A DNA stretch of 64,000 nucleotides from Plectrocnemia conspersa. Its lineage: Eukaryota > Arthropoda > Insecta > Trichoptera > Polycentropodidae. The translations under genes and the position numbers were made by a program. Every line of letters starts with the position of its first letter. Position 1 is the stretch's first letter. The notes beneath the pieces are model-generated. The model saw nothing but the letters and a program-made list of their open reading frames with translations. It ran no database searches and had not been told where the DNA came from. Where the stretch lies: positions 62,001 to 126,000 of the forward strand of contig VTFK01000511.1 in assembly GCA_009617715.1 (NCBI GenBank), in the 5' to 3' direction. Shown here one piece after another: positions 12,333 to 23,219 of the stretch.

Positions 12333-14442
12333 TCACGATCTTTTGTTATCTTCGTTATGTACCAAAATACTATTCACTAAATCGACGTCCACTTCACCTT
12401 TTCCTTGATTTAATATTCTTAATATGTCAACTAGACCTATATCGACAGAGCCACGACCTTTTGTTTTAGTATTATCTTGATTGTGAATTATAAGGTCTTC
12501 AACTAAATCCAAATCTACTTCACCTTTTCCTTGGTTCAATATTGTCAATAGGTCAACTAGATCTATATCGACAGAGCCACGACCTTTTGTTTTAGTATGA
12601 TCTTGATTATGAATTATAAGGTCTTCGACTAAATCCAAATCTACTTCACCTTTTCCTTGGTTCAATATTCTCAATATGTCAACTAGACCAATATCGACAG
12701 AGCCACGACCTTTTGTTTTAGGATTATCTTGATTGTGAATTATAAGGTCTTCAACTAAATCCAAATTTACTTCACCATTACCATGATTCAAAACTGTCAA
12801 TAAGTCAACTAGATCTATATCGACAGAACCACGACCTTTTGTTTTAGTATGATCTTGATTGTGAATTATAAGGTCATCAACTAAATCCAAATCTACTTCA
12901 CCTTTTCCTTGGTTCAATATTCTCAATATGTCAACTAGACCTATATCGACAGAGCCACGACCTTTTGTTTTAGTATTATCTTGATTGTGAATTATAAGGT
13001 CTTCAACTAAATCCAAATCTACTTCACCTTTTCCTTGGTTCAATATTGTCAATAGGTCAACTAGATCTATAACGACAGAGCCACGACCTTTTGTTTTAGT
13101 ATGATCTTGATTATGAATTATAAGGTCTTCGACTAAATCCAAATCTACTTCACCTTTTCCTTGGTTCAATATTCTCAATATGTCAACTAGACCAATATCG
13201 ACAGAGCCACGACCTTTTGTTTTAGTATTATCTTGATTGTGAATTATAAGGTCTTCAACTAAATCCAAATCTACTTCACCTTTTCCTTGGTTCAATATTG
13301 TCAATAGGTCAACTAGATCTATAACGACAGAGCCACGACCTTTTGTTTTAGTATGATCTTGATTATGAATTATAAGGTCTTCGACTAAATCCAAATCTAC
13401 TTCACCTTTTCCTTGGTTCAATATTCTCAATATGTCAACTAGACCAATATCGACAGAGCCACGACCTTTTGTTTTAGTATGATCTTGATTATGAACTATA
13501 AGGTCTTCGACTAAATCCAAATCTACTTCACCTTTTCCTTGGTTCAATACTCTCAATATGTCAACTAGACCAATATCGACAGAGCCACGACCTTTTGTTT
13601 TAGTATGATCTTGATTATGAATTATAAGGTCTTCGACTAAATCCAAATCTACTTCACCTTTTCCTTGGTTCAATACTTTCAATATGTCAACTAGACCAAT
13701 ATCGACAGAGCCACGACCTTTAGTTTTAGTATGATCTTGATTGTGAATTATTAGGTCATCAACTAAGTCCAAATCTACTTCACCTTTTCCTTGGTTCAAT
13801 ACTCTCAATATGTCAACTAGACCTATATCGACAGAGCCACGACCTTGCTTGGCAATTAACAGGTCTTCGCAACCTTTTAGTGGGAATTCTATTTGTAATC
13901 CTTTCAATAAATCATGATTTTTAATGTCTGCTGTGTTTATTAAAGGTTTTGCCTGTAAAAATTAAAATTTATCATTAAACTAATTGTTAAAATAGTTTAA
14001 TCATAAATTAAACTGTTTTAACAATAAACATAAAATACAATATAAAATAAATTTAATTTTATATTGTATTTTATGTTTATAAAATAACATATTTTTTTAT
14101 AATCAATATAAAAAACGTATATAGTAAAAAATTATTATTTTATTTTAATTAATTATTTGCACTATTTTTTACTGATTTATACATGATTGTATAAAAATAC
14201 TCTTTAATGTTTTTTAATTATCAATTATATAAAATATGCTATAAAACATATGGTAATGTTTGACGATATTCAATTATAATTTATGTATTTTTCAAACTGT
14301 TTTGGTAATTTTTTTTAAATTTTATAGTAATGAGTGTAAATAAGTCTAACGGTTTTTTTGTAATAGGCATTAATTATTAATTTATATATTATCTTACCTG
14401 TATGGTGGCCGTAGCCGCAATTAAAAATATCAGAAACTTCAT
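12333..14442 (-). CDS. Secreted acidic protein made of twelve 42-residue repeats
   Basis: Two coding exons: 14,442-14,398 (15 codons, MKFLIFLIAATATIQ) and 13,952-12,333, giving about 554 residues. The donor is CAG|GTAAGA, the acceptor TTTTTACAG, the intron is phase 0. Residues 1-17 form a signal peptide with cleavage likely after Ala 16 or nearby. A short linker with one Cys (LKGCEDLL) follows, then twelve 42-residue repeats to the C terminus. Each repeat has two related halves, GRGSVDIGLVDILRVLNQ and GKGEVDLDLVEDLIIHNQ, plus a DHTKTK spacer; it is acidic with regular Val/Ile/Leu. From repeat 4 on, two repeat types alternate (IGLVDIL with HNQDH, and IDLVDLL with HNQDN), so the latest expansion was of an 84-residue dimer. 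There are no membrane segments beyond the signal. It is the most expanded member of the minus-strand secreted family in this window. The repetitive amphipathic design fits a structural or matrix protein, but I do not recognise a named family. Confidence 0.85.
12336..13844 (-). repeat. 126-bp coding tandem repeat, 12 copies, with 252-bp higher-order period
   Basis: The repeat lies inside exon 2 of the gene at 12,333-14,442. Copies are near identical at the DNA level, which points to recent expansion or homogenisation. Copies 1-3 are of one type; copies 4-12 alternate A/B/A/B, visible as TTGATTATG versus TTGATTGTG and ATTCTCAATATG versus ATTGTCAATAGG differences on the plus strand. Confidence 0.9.
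13983..14080. repeat. Two adjacent inverted repeats in the intron
   Basis: The first has arms 13,983-14,001 and 14,007-14,025 with one mismatch. The second has perfect 25-base arms 14,024-14,048 and 14,056-14,080 around a 7-base loop. Both are AT-rich and lie in the 445-base intron of the repeat-protein gene, so the nascent intron RNA could fold into strong hairpins. Confidence 0.75.
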
Positions 14443-14497
14443 CTTTCCGATTTGATCACGCAACTTTGAATGATGAGAATTTAAGTATTTGAAGTTA

Positions 14498-14505
14498 TAT
14501 TTATA
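14498..14505 (-). promoter_or_regulatory. TATA box of the 42-residue-repeat gene
   Basis: TATAAATA on the minus strand, 56 bases upstream of the ATG at 14,442. The same octamer precedes the next three family genes at similar distance, which supports it as the core promoter. Confidence 0.7.
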
Positions 14506-14509
14506 CCTT

Positions 14510-15275
14510 CAAAAGTATTTTTATGTTATTCATATTTAATAAGATTTTTTTTATTTTTACCGTATTAATTTCAGGGTTTTGTGTATTATAATATAAAAAT
14601 AATGGAAAACGTTTAGGATTTGAAACACGCTTTGTGATATTTTGCAGATTAATATTTTATATTATTAGATTTCTCTGATATCAATATTTATGTATTTGTA
14701 TTTTATATCTATAAAATGATTTTAAAATCATAAAATTTGAATTGAAAAACAACGTTATCGATTCGTTTTGCTTAAATTGTAATATAAAATATTAAAAGTC
14801 GATTAAGTTTATCAATAGAAATTGTATATAAAGGCAAACTTTGTGTAAACATATACAATACTTACCACTTGCAAGAATATGTAGTTCATAATACAAGTAT
14901 ATGTTTAAATTACTAGTTTATATATAAACTAGTAATAAAATTAACAAAAAACAATTTAAAAATATGAATTGTTTTTATTTCATTTACAAACAAATAAAAA
15001 AATAGCACTAAACGTATTATTGACACCCGGTTTATATTATATTAATTCTAATCCGTATTATGTGGTTGATGATTTTAGCATTAAGTCCTAAATGCATCAA
15101 AAGGAAAAGCGGTGGTGACAAAGTACTGCTGATGTATTTTCGGTGTGCCCGGAGCTTTAACCACTTAATTTATATTTTTAATCAACATTTTGACAATACA
15201 AGGATTAAACTAAAAATATAATTTTTAGCATCAAATCATTTTTAAAAATTACTCATCAACGATTCATTAAGACAA
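14510..15275. other. AT-rich intergenic DNA
   Basis: No gene seen. Contains a perfect 28-bp palindrome at 14,909-14,936 (ATTACTAGTTTATA and its complement, no loop). Confidence 0.5.
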
Positions 15276-15279
15276 CTAA

Positions 15280-15516
15280 GAATCGATATTTTTTCACTTT
15301 AATCTTTCAGTCGAAATTTCCGTAATTAATTTAATAAAATAATTTATATATAGGAGTTGCTTGATGATTGCCAGAGTTGAATACCATACATTCAAAATAA
15401 ACAACTATAAATCGATATTTTTCCCCTTCAATTTTCCAGTCGATCTCTCAGTAATCAAATTTTTGGAGTTATCTGGAGTTGCTTGCTGATACCCAAAGTT
15501 GAATACCATACATTAA
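15280..15516. repeat. Two-copy tandem repeat of ~120 bp
   Basis: The blocks 15,280-15,395 and 15,410-15,516 both run from AATCGATATTTTT through CAGTCGA, GGAGTTGCTTG and AGTTGAATACCATACATT. They are non-coding. Confidence 0.6.
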
Positions 15517-15689
15517 AATTGCCTTAGAGATGGATTTGATGATGAGCAGCTTAATATCCACTGTCTTTAGTAGTTTTGCCAGTAGTATTTTCTTAGACTG
15601 GGTTTTAGATGTTTTCTTTTAGTACTAATATGGATTTTCCATGTAATCCTCTGTCATGTCCATTTTTTTGCATCATTTGATTGTGAAAT

Positions 15690-16110
15690 TATTGCGTTAT
15701 ATAATTGGACGGAAGGACACGTTTTCTTTTTTTTGGTAAAGGTCACATCGTCAGACTATTGTTAGTTTGTCCTTATTCTTCAAATATGCAGCCATTCTTG
15801 TATTATGTTTAGATTTTCTTATGATTTTTTCGGATTCTTCTGAGAAGCCATTAAACTATGTCGTCAGCAAATATTGCATAAGAAGTCTAGTTTGTAGTAC
15901 TATTAAATACAAAACTGGCCCTATTAAACTGACCTGAGATACTCCAGATTTTATACGATTGGAGGGTTTTTCGTTTTGATATTTTACTATTAAATATCTA
16001 TCACCAAGGTATGACTTTTTAATTTCATATTTATTATGAGGTAGTGCTTTTATCATACTATATTTTAATCCCACATACCACACTTAGTCAAAAGCTTAAC
16101 TTATATTAAA
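15690..16110 (-). pseudogene. Non-LTR retrotransposon reverse transcriptase fragment (jockey-like)
   Basis: On the minus strand, 16,083-15,900 reads KSYLGDRYLIVKYQNEKPSN and then SGVSQVSLIGPVLYLIV. This matches the 'SYL..R...V......GVPQGSVLGPVLYLIY' core (RT block around the fingers/palm) of jockey-clade LINEs. The frame then breaks; the following sequence in another frame still shows remnants like a catalytic FADD region, the 'NPKKS..NLNIIQEWLHI' helix and 'TFTKKRK'. It is truncated at both ends and inactive. Confidence 0.7.
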
Positions 16111-16974
16111 AAAGCAGCTGAGTAGTATTTCTTCTTATGTAGATTTATAAAAAAATCTCGTTGGAGGATAATTTGAAATATGCCGATAAATATTTGTGAA
16201 CATCTATATCAGGGCTAGAAGTTAAATATCACTGTGTTTCCAAATTAAGCACTGATTTAGAGGACAAACAGAAAAGTCTTACAAGCGCTCTTCTCGGGAA
16301 AATTGTTTGAATGATTTTTAAAACATGCGGATATACACGTTCGCGAGGAAATTATTGCACACACTATTGTTTTAAGAATCCGCGAAGAGTAAGTGTTTTT
16401 ATGCAACGTTTTAAAACAATACTTAAATATGCGAATGACATGGCAGCAAAAATTTAAATATATTCACAAATAAAAAAGTTATATTTCATACAATAAAATA
16501 ATAGCTTAATGGTTCACCGTTTTATTAGTTTTTTGTATGTATAGTACAAAAATAATATATTCAGTGAATTATTCATATTTTACAATTTAAATCAAGTTTA
16601 TTACTTTAAATTTATGTCATTATTATTCTACAAAATGATTTGATTTTACAATGACAATGTTTTATTAGCTTATAAATAAAAAATATATAAACATATAAAT
16701 ACAAATAAACATTAGTTTAGCAAAGATGATTTAACAAATGTAGAGCATTGTTATAACTATTTTTTCATCCGAAACACATATAATTGTATGATAGTTATGC
16801 TTACAAATTAGCCTAATTTTAACTTTAAAATATATTTATTGTTATTAAAGAAAAAATCAAGTAGAATGAAGAAAAAACATATTTTATTTTTTTTAATGCA
16901 ATAAAAACCTTATTTTTATTTTTTAATTTATTTTTTTGCGGAAAATGTAAAATATCACTTTCTTACTTATTTTG

Positions 16975-17020
<46 letters not shown>

Positions 17021-17440
17021 ATAAACTCAAAAACATGAAAGCAATTTTGGAATCACTTTTCAGGTTGAATATCTGCTTAATATAATATTTAAAAAAATAC
17101 CAATAGAATATTACAGGAATTGTTTTATTGATTACAAAATAACACATGTTAATAATTTATAATAAAAATATAACACATTATAATTTTTAATTCAATATCA
17201 CACTACCCTTAAAACAGCCCTGATTTAGTATTGGTAACGTTCTTCTATCGGTGTAAGCAAATTCGCGGAAAACTGTATATGTATGCATTCATGCGTATAC
17301 GCACCCTTATTTTCAACACACTATGATGAGCGTTAGCATCTTGGATGGACTATACTTACCTTCATTTGCGACCCAAGAATTAAACACCACCGGTGCAAGT
17401 TGAGATATTGAGAAATAAAGTAAAACTGATTAACTGTTTT
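16110..17440. other. AT-rich intergenic DNA with a short (TA)n
   Basis: No coding evidence. A (TA)n microsatellite occupies about 16,979-17,020. A less AT-rich stretch at 17,215-17,400 has no open frame of note. Confidence 0.5.
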
Positions 17441-17445
17441 AAGAT

Positions 17446-17477
17446 TTTATTATATTAAACTACAGTTACAATTTATT
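17446..17477 (-). terminator. Poly(A) signals of the mucin-like gene
   Basis: Two AATAAA hexamers on the minus strand, at 17,477-17,472 and 17,451-17,446, lie 5 and 31 bases after the stop codon at 17,482. The second is better placed. Confidence 0.45.
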
Positions 17478-17481
17478 GTTA

Positions 17482-19965
17482 TTAATCAACGTTTCTGATT
17501 TCTGTGCAGCTGAAGTGTTCTATAATGATACGTGTGCCACCGTAATGATCACAGCTTGATTCGTCAGTAGTTTCTTCTTCAGAGGTTAATTTATCATTTC
17601 CATCAGTCCTGTCATCAGTAGAATGCCGTTTAGTATTGTATTCATCAGTACTGCTATCAGTAGAACACCCTTCGGTTGTAGATTCATTATTTTCATCAGT
17701 ACTGCTTTCGGTGGTTCCAGACGCATCAGTTGTGGATTCATTTGCTTCATCGGTACTACTTTCGGTTGTTTCAGACGCGTCAGTTGTGGACTCATTATTT
17801 CCATTGGTGCTGCTTTCATCAGTGCTGCTTTCAGTAGAACACCCTTCGGTTGTGGATTCATTTGCTTCATCGGTACTACTTTCGGTGGTTCCAGACGCAT
17901 CAGTTGTGGATTCATTTGTTTCATCGGTACTACTTTCGGTAGTTTCAGACGCGTCAGTTGTGGACTCATTAATTTCATTGGTGCTGCTTTCAGTAGAACA
18001 CCCTTCGGTTGTGGATTCAATATTTTCATCAGTACTGCTTTCGGTAGTTCCAGGCGTATCAGGTTTGAATGTAATATGTCCATCAGTAGTAGTTGGGCTG
18101 ATTGGTGTAGTTGTTGGCTGACGGTGATGGTGATGACGGTTTTGATTGTAAATAAGAGTATTTAAGACATGGCCTATTCCGACTGAACCACGCCCACTTG
18201 GTATTGCATCACCACGACTAAGAGGGCTGGCCTAAATACACAATAAATCGATTAAATTTTTTTTCGTAAATTTAATATTATTTGAATTGGTGAAGTTAGT
18301 GAATAAAAAAATTCAAAAAAATAAAAAAAAATTATCGAAAAAATGAAATAATTATTTTATGTTATTTTTAACACTCTCAACTGATCGGTTGTTCGCATAG
18401 CAAGAGTAATTACAAGTGTACGTATCATATATTATTAACCCTAAATGGTTTTGCTTGTGTTCTTTAAAAAGTAAGTTTTCAGAAAATTATTATATTAACC
18501 TTTCTCATGCTATGAGCCACTTACGGGGCTCAGTCGATTCTTGACTATTTAAATTTATAAAGTAATCTATAAATAAACGTTAAATATATAAAATAATCTA
18601 TAAAGAATCGTTGCAACTTAAATGGCTGAAATTAATGTGCTTCTTGTCAATTACGTACTACGAAAAATTACTTATTTGATGATTAGATAGATCTCAATAA
18701 TCTATTTCTTATATTCATATTTTTTTATTTATAGTAAAAATGAAAAGAGTGATATATTTTAATAACACAAGTTTAAGCACAATTTTTTAACACGAAAAAG
18801 AATATGTCGATTAATGAAAAAAATTTACATAAAGCAGATTATGATACATATCCTAACGATATTAATTCTAATGAATTATCATCAGAAATAATTAGATGCA
18901 AAAATCAGGCAATCGCATTTATTTTTGACAGCTACAAGTTTGGATATATTATTATATATTAAAAATGATGCATGAATACAATTTAATATAGTTATATCCG
19001 AATTTGGACATTGCGTGAAGGATAATTTTAACGGGCGCGTACGGTGAGAAACATTCCCTTTCGCTCACTCGCGTGTGAGTGAGAGATAAGGGTGTGCGTT
19101 ACATGCGTTCCGCGTGCCTTCTTCTTCTCACTTACTCTCGTCACTTACAGCACGCGATCGAGCAAAAGGAAATGTATCTCACCGTACGCGTCTGATTATT
19201 TTAATACTACCTGTCACTGTAGCCTTTTTAAAAACAGATTCAGTACATTGAATTTAGAAAAACCTATTTACCGTACTTTGCTCAGGAAAATTATCAATAT
19301 GGCAATTTTATCGATTGAACATAATTTTACAAAACATATTGATTTTAATAATATAATTGATGAATTTTATTTAACAAAAGCACAAAAAATATTTTTTAAA
19401 GGTAAAGATTAAAGAATATTATTTTGTTTCTGATTTAATATTTTCTAAGCATGTGAGCTTAAGTCACTGAAATTTTGTAAATTAAATTACTGCAAATTTT
19501 GTGATATTTTAACTAATTTTATGTGATGATCTTAAATATGTTTTAATGCTTTCTTTTGTTAAACAAAATAATTTTAAAAATATTTTAAATAATTTTTTTT
19601 AAACAAAATAATTTAAAAAATAATATTTATTTCATTTTTTCAACGTTGGATTTATTTTATTTTTATTAACTATTGTTCTATAACTGTGTCCTATGGCTTA
19701 TTGCTTCTAAATTTATGATTTTTTTCTTAATATTATACTAATTGAAAGTAAAAAAGCAACTAAGGGCAATAATTTTTTTTTTGCCTCAGGTAGCAAAATG
19801 TCTAGTCCCGGCCCTGCTCTATTGTTATACAAAGCAAATATATTATGTATATTAATATATTTCTCAAAGACCTATCTTTAACTTTTTTTACCGACATTGC
19901 AAAACAAATAAAACTCTTACCGAAGCCGTCACAGCAATGAAGAAGAAAACAAATAAGTACTTCAT
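17482..19965 (-). CDS. Secreted Ser/Thr/Glu-rich mucin-like protein
   Basis: Two coding exons: 19,965-19,921 (15 codons, MKYLFVFFFIAVTAS) and 18,231-17,482, giving about 264 residues. The donor is TCG|GTAAGAG and the acceptor TGTATTTAG; the phase-0 intron of 1,689 bases holds a hAT remnant. Signal cleavage is likely after ASA (residue 16). The mature N terminus carries the family module GRGSVGIGHVLNTLIYNQN, then a His/Arg patch (NRHHHHR), a TTTPISPTTT stretch, and about seven ~17-18-residue repeats of the type ESTTDASGTTESSTDE. These come as a period-three series (EGC, ASE, ASG versions); the EGC version has one Cys. The C-terminal 60 residues are not repetitive and end in SCTEIRNVD. Dense Ser/Thr suggests heavy O-glycosylation, as in mucins or sericin-like glues, but that is inference. 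The open frames on the opposite strand are products of the repeats. Confidence 0.85.
17640..18060 (-). repeat. ~54-bp coding repeats with a three-unit higher-order pattern
   Basis: The tract inside exon 2 of the mucin-like gene repeats ESTT[DE]-[AG]-[SC]... about seven times, in the order EGC, ASE, ASG, EGC (extended), ASE, ASG, EGC. The ~160-bp trimer has itself been duplicated. Confidence 0.75.
18800..19816 (+). mobile_element. hAT element remnant (ZMYM1-like), 5'-truncated, in the intron of the mucin-like gene
   Basis: Plus-strand frames show DYDTYPNDINSNELSSEI near 18,840 and, after an inserted MITE, ILPVTVA near 19,200 and MAILSIEHNFTKHIDFNNII then DEF near 19,300-19,370. These are in the order expected of the hAT catalytic/dimerisation part of ZMYM1-like transposases. 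The 3' end is marked by ...CTAGTCCCGGCCCTG ending at 19,816, whose complement begins CAGGGCCGG, a familiar hAT terminus that also appears at 63,822. The 5' end is not visible and the frame is broken. Confidence 0.65.
19030..19194. mobile_element. 165-bp hAT-like MITE
   Basis: Inverted ends (19,036-19,066 and 19,160-19,190) share CGCGTACGGTGAGA...CATT...CC. The flanks ATAATTTT and ATTATTTT look like an 8-bp target duplication with one mismatch. The internal CTTTCGCTCACTCG and GAGTGAGAGATAAG blocks also occur in the MITE at 31,997-32,141, so the two belong to one family. It sits inside the older hAT remnant. Confidence 0.65.
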
Positions 19966-20012
19966 GTTAATGTATTTACTGCGAATAAGTACCGATCGTA
20001 AGTCTTCGAACA

Positions 20013-20020
20013 TATTTATA
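20013..20020 (-). promoter_or_regulatory. TATA box of the mucin-like gene
   Basis: TATAAATA on the minus strand, 48 bases upstream of the ATG at 19,965, in the same position as in the neighbouring family genes. Confidence 0.7.
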
Positions 20021-20029
20021 GTGTTTTAG

Positions 20030-21110
20030 GTACTACGTATTATAAACTTTGTACCAATTAATCGATTATAAACGGACTTAAGGCGTGATATCCAAATCGA
20101 ATTGTGCAGTGCTGGATTGGATAATCGTTTATATAGCTTTAAGATCACAAATTTTATTATCAGATGTATCTATTTCATACTGCAGCTAAAAAAATTAAAG
20201 ATGTCATTATAATTCTCAGATTGGCTATTGTAATATTAGCATAACTTGTACTAAAAATCATAATTCAAAAATGTATTCTCAAATAATATATTAGATATAG
20301 GTACAATTTAAAGCGATATAAAATACAGTTGATCTAGCAAAATCAAATCGAAAACGATACTGCAAAAAATCTGCTTTGGAGATGATATGATAGAGGTGAT
20401 GACCCCAACGGCGGAAGTCGAAACGTCATGAAGAGACTTAGAGACTAACATAAATGAAAGACTCGTGCTTTAATTAAAATTAATTATTATGATTTTAATT
20501 TTACATATATTCAAATATTATAGATTTGTGTAAAAATCGTATAATATATGATGCAATATTTATATTTTATAACACAATATTAAATGTATACGAATTTAAT
20601 GTTCTGTGTGATTATATTATATTATAATTATGTACGCTATTTTTATGTAGCTAATGTATATTGACAATTTTGAGCTTAAAAATAAATATTTATTAAAAAC
20701 CTCATTGTATTGTACACCTAATTCGTTACAATGAGGTGAACTACTAAGAAGGTAGTGAAATCAGACTCAAATCAAAATCTGTCAATTAAAAAAATATTCT
20801 TTATTAATTATACATAGTTTTAATAGATTATCATCAATATGTCGCTATGTATGTTCTAGCACAATTTTATTTTGAATATTTGTGAGATTAGGAAAATTTT
20901 GGAAAACCTAATCCATTATGATGGCTCGGAATTAAAACTATATAATAATTTAAAAAAAATTACTTGAGAATATATTCTTATATTGTACTGGTTTAGTAAT
21001 TGAAAACGTATGTTTGGTTAATTTGTAAAATTATATAAAAATAAAATAAAAATCTGAAATATTTTGTTCAAAAATCGCTACGCAAGAGCGTGTTTTATGG
21101 CAAAAAACTA
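20030..21110. other. AT-rich intergenic DNA with an old dispersed repeat
   Basis: No gene. The block 20,840-20,945 (TGTGAGATTAGGAAAA... then AACCTAATCC) weakly resembles the repeat copies at 38.1 kb and 63.7 kb. Confidence 0.4.
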
Positions 21111-21124
21111 AATAGTAATGTGTA

Positions 21125-21665
21125 TATATGTATGTCGCAGTGAATGTGTATTACCAGTGTCACTAATTTCAATATGTTGTCTGCCTTGTGTTTCTTTTTC
21201 TTCTTTTTCTAAGATCTACAGAAAAGATTCCCAACTTTAATTAGTGTACGAGCTACTTTTAAAGTTAAAATTATATGTTGAGCTTCTTGTTACAGAAAAG
21301 TGGTAAAAAAAAAAAAAAAACAACAGTAAAAAAAATGTTTTTCTATATAAAAAATTTAGATTTTTAAATATTTAAATATTATAAAAATACAAAAACAAAT
21401 TTACAAGAAAATATGTTAAATATGTATAATACATGTACAACTATAAAAAATGAAACTATTGTTAGTTTTAATACTTTTATTAGGCAAGGTTGCGTTTGGT
21501 TGACTGGTTAAGGTTCCTAATAATATATTAGTTAAATTATATTTTAGATAGTAAAAATATATATCTACTTGTGAAAATGTAATTGGTATGATTTTGGTAA
21601 AACGCCAGTGAAAATATTACTTCACTGGTAATACATATTTACTGTAACATGTATAATAAATCAGT
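21125..21665. repeat. Inverted-repeat-bounded segment related to a dispersed repeat
   Basis: CAGTGAATGTGTATTACCAG at about 21,138 is the reverse complement of the block at 21,622 (CACTGGTAATACATATTTAC). The right-hand block, with its upstream AAAACGCCAGT, recurs in the same orientation at 31,570-31,620. This could be a short non-autonomous transposon with degraded ends. Confidence 0.4.
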
Positions 21666-21955
21666 ATAATAAAAATATACTGAGTTTATAGAGATCTTAT
21701 TAAAAAAAATATATTCCATAATTATAATATATATAACTAAAAAATTAGATATGTATCAAATATATTATAATCAATCATACACTTTTTTTTTATTTTAATT
21801 AAAAAAATTATATTTCTTGTAACTTTACCTAAAATCACTTAAATGTGAAATATATTTTCTTAATTTAATTTATTACCTTAAATCTATACATAAAAAATAT
21901 ATTATATTAAGAAATATTAATTCATTGTCTTAAAATTTTATATTAAATTCGGCAT

Positions 21956-21961
21956 TTTATT
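21956..21961 (-). terminator. Poly(A) signal of the Ser/Asn-rich gene
   Basis: AATAAA on the minus strand 66 bases after the stop codon at 22,027. Confidence 0.5.
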
Positions 21962-22026
21962 AGCTGTTAAAATTTGTTTGTCGAGGTGGACCAAACAGCC
22001 TGCAAGATTTTCTTATACAACTTTTT

Positions 22027-23176
<1,150 letters not shown>

Positions 23177-23208
23177 TTTGACTGATGCTAATTTGTAAAT
23201 ATATCGCA

Positions 23209-23216
23209 TATTTATA
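23209..23216 (-). promoter_or_regulatory. TATA box of the Ser/Asn-rich gene
   Basis: TATAAATA on the minus strand only 33 bases upstream of the ATG at 23,176, implying a very short 5' leader. Confidence 0.65.
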
Positions 23217-23219
23217 CTA

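Noticed and set aside
12336..13844. Possible CRISPR-like or satellite array
   Set aside because: The 126-bp units are contiguous, have no spacers and keep one open frame joined to a signal-peptide exon; the genome is eukaryotic.
17586..18165. Three long overlapping frames on both strands over the mucin-like exon
   Set aside because: They follow from the in-frame coding repeats of the gene at 17,482-19,965; only that frame has a signal-peptide exon and splice sites.
20370..20440. Possible hammerhead-ribozyme motif of a Penelope-like element (TGATGACC...GTCGAAAC)
   Set aside because: The core C before UGAUGA is missing and stem II does not pair, so I do not call it.
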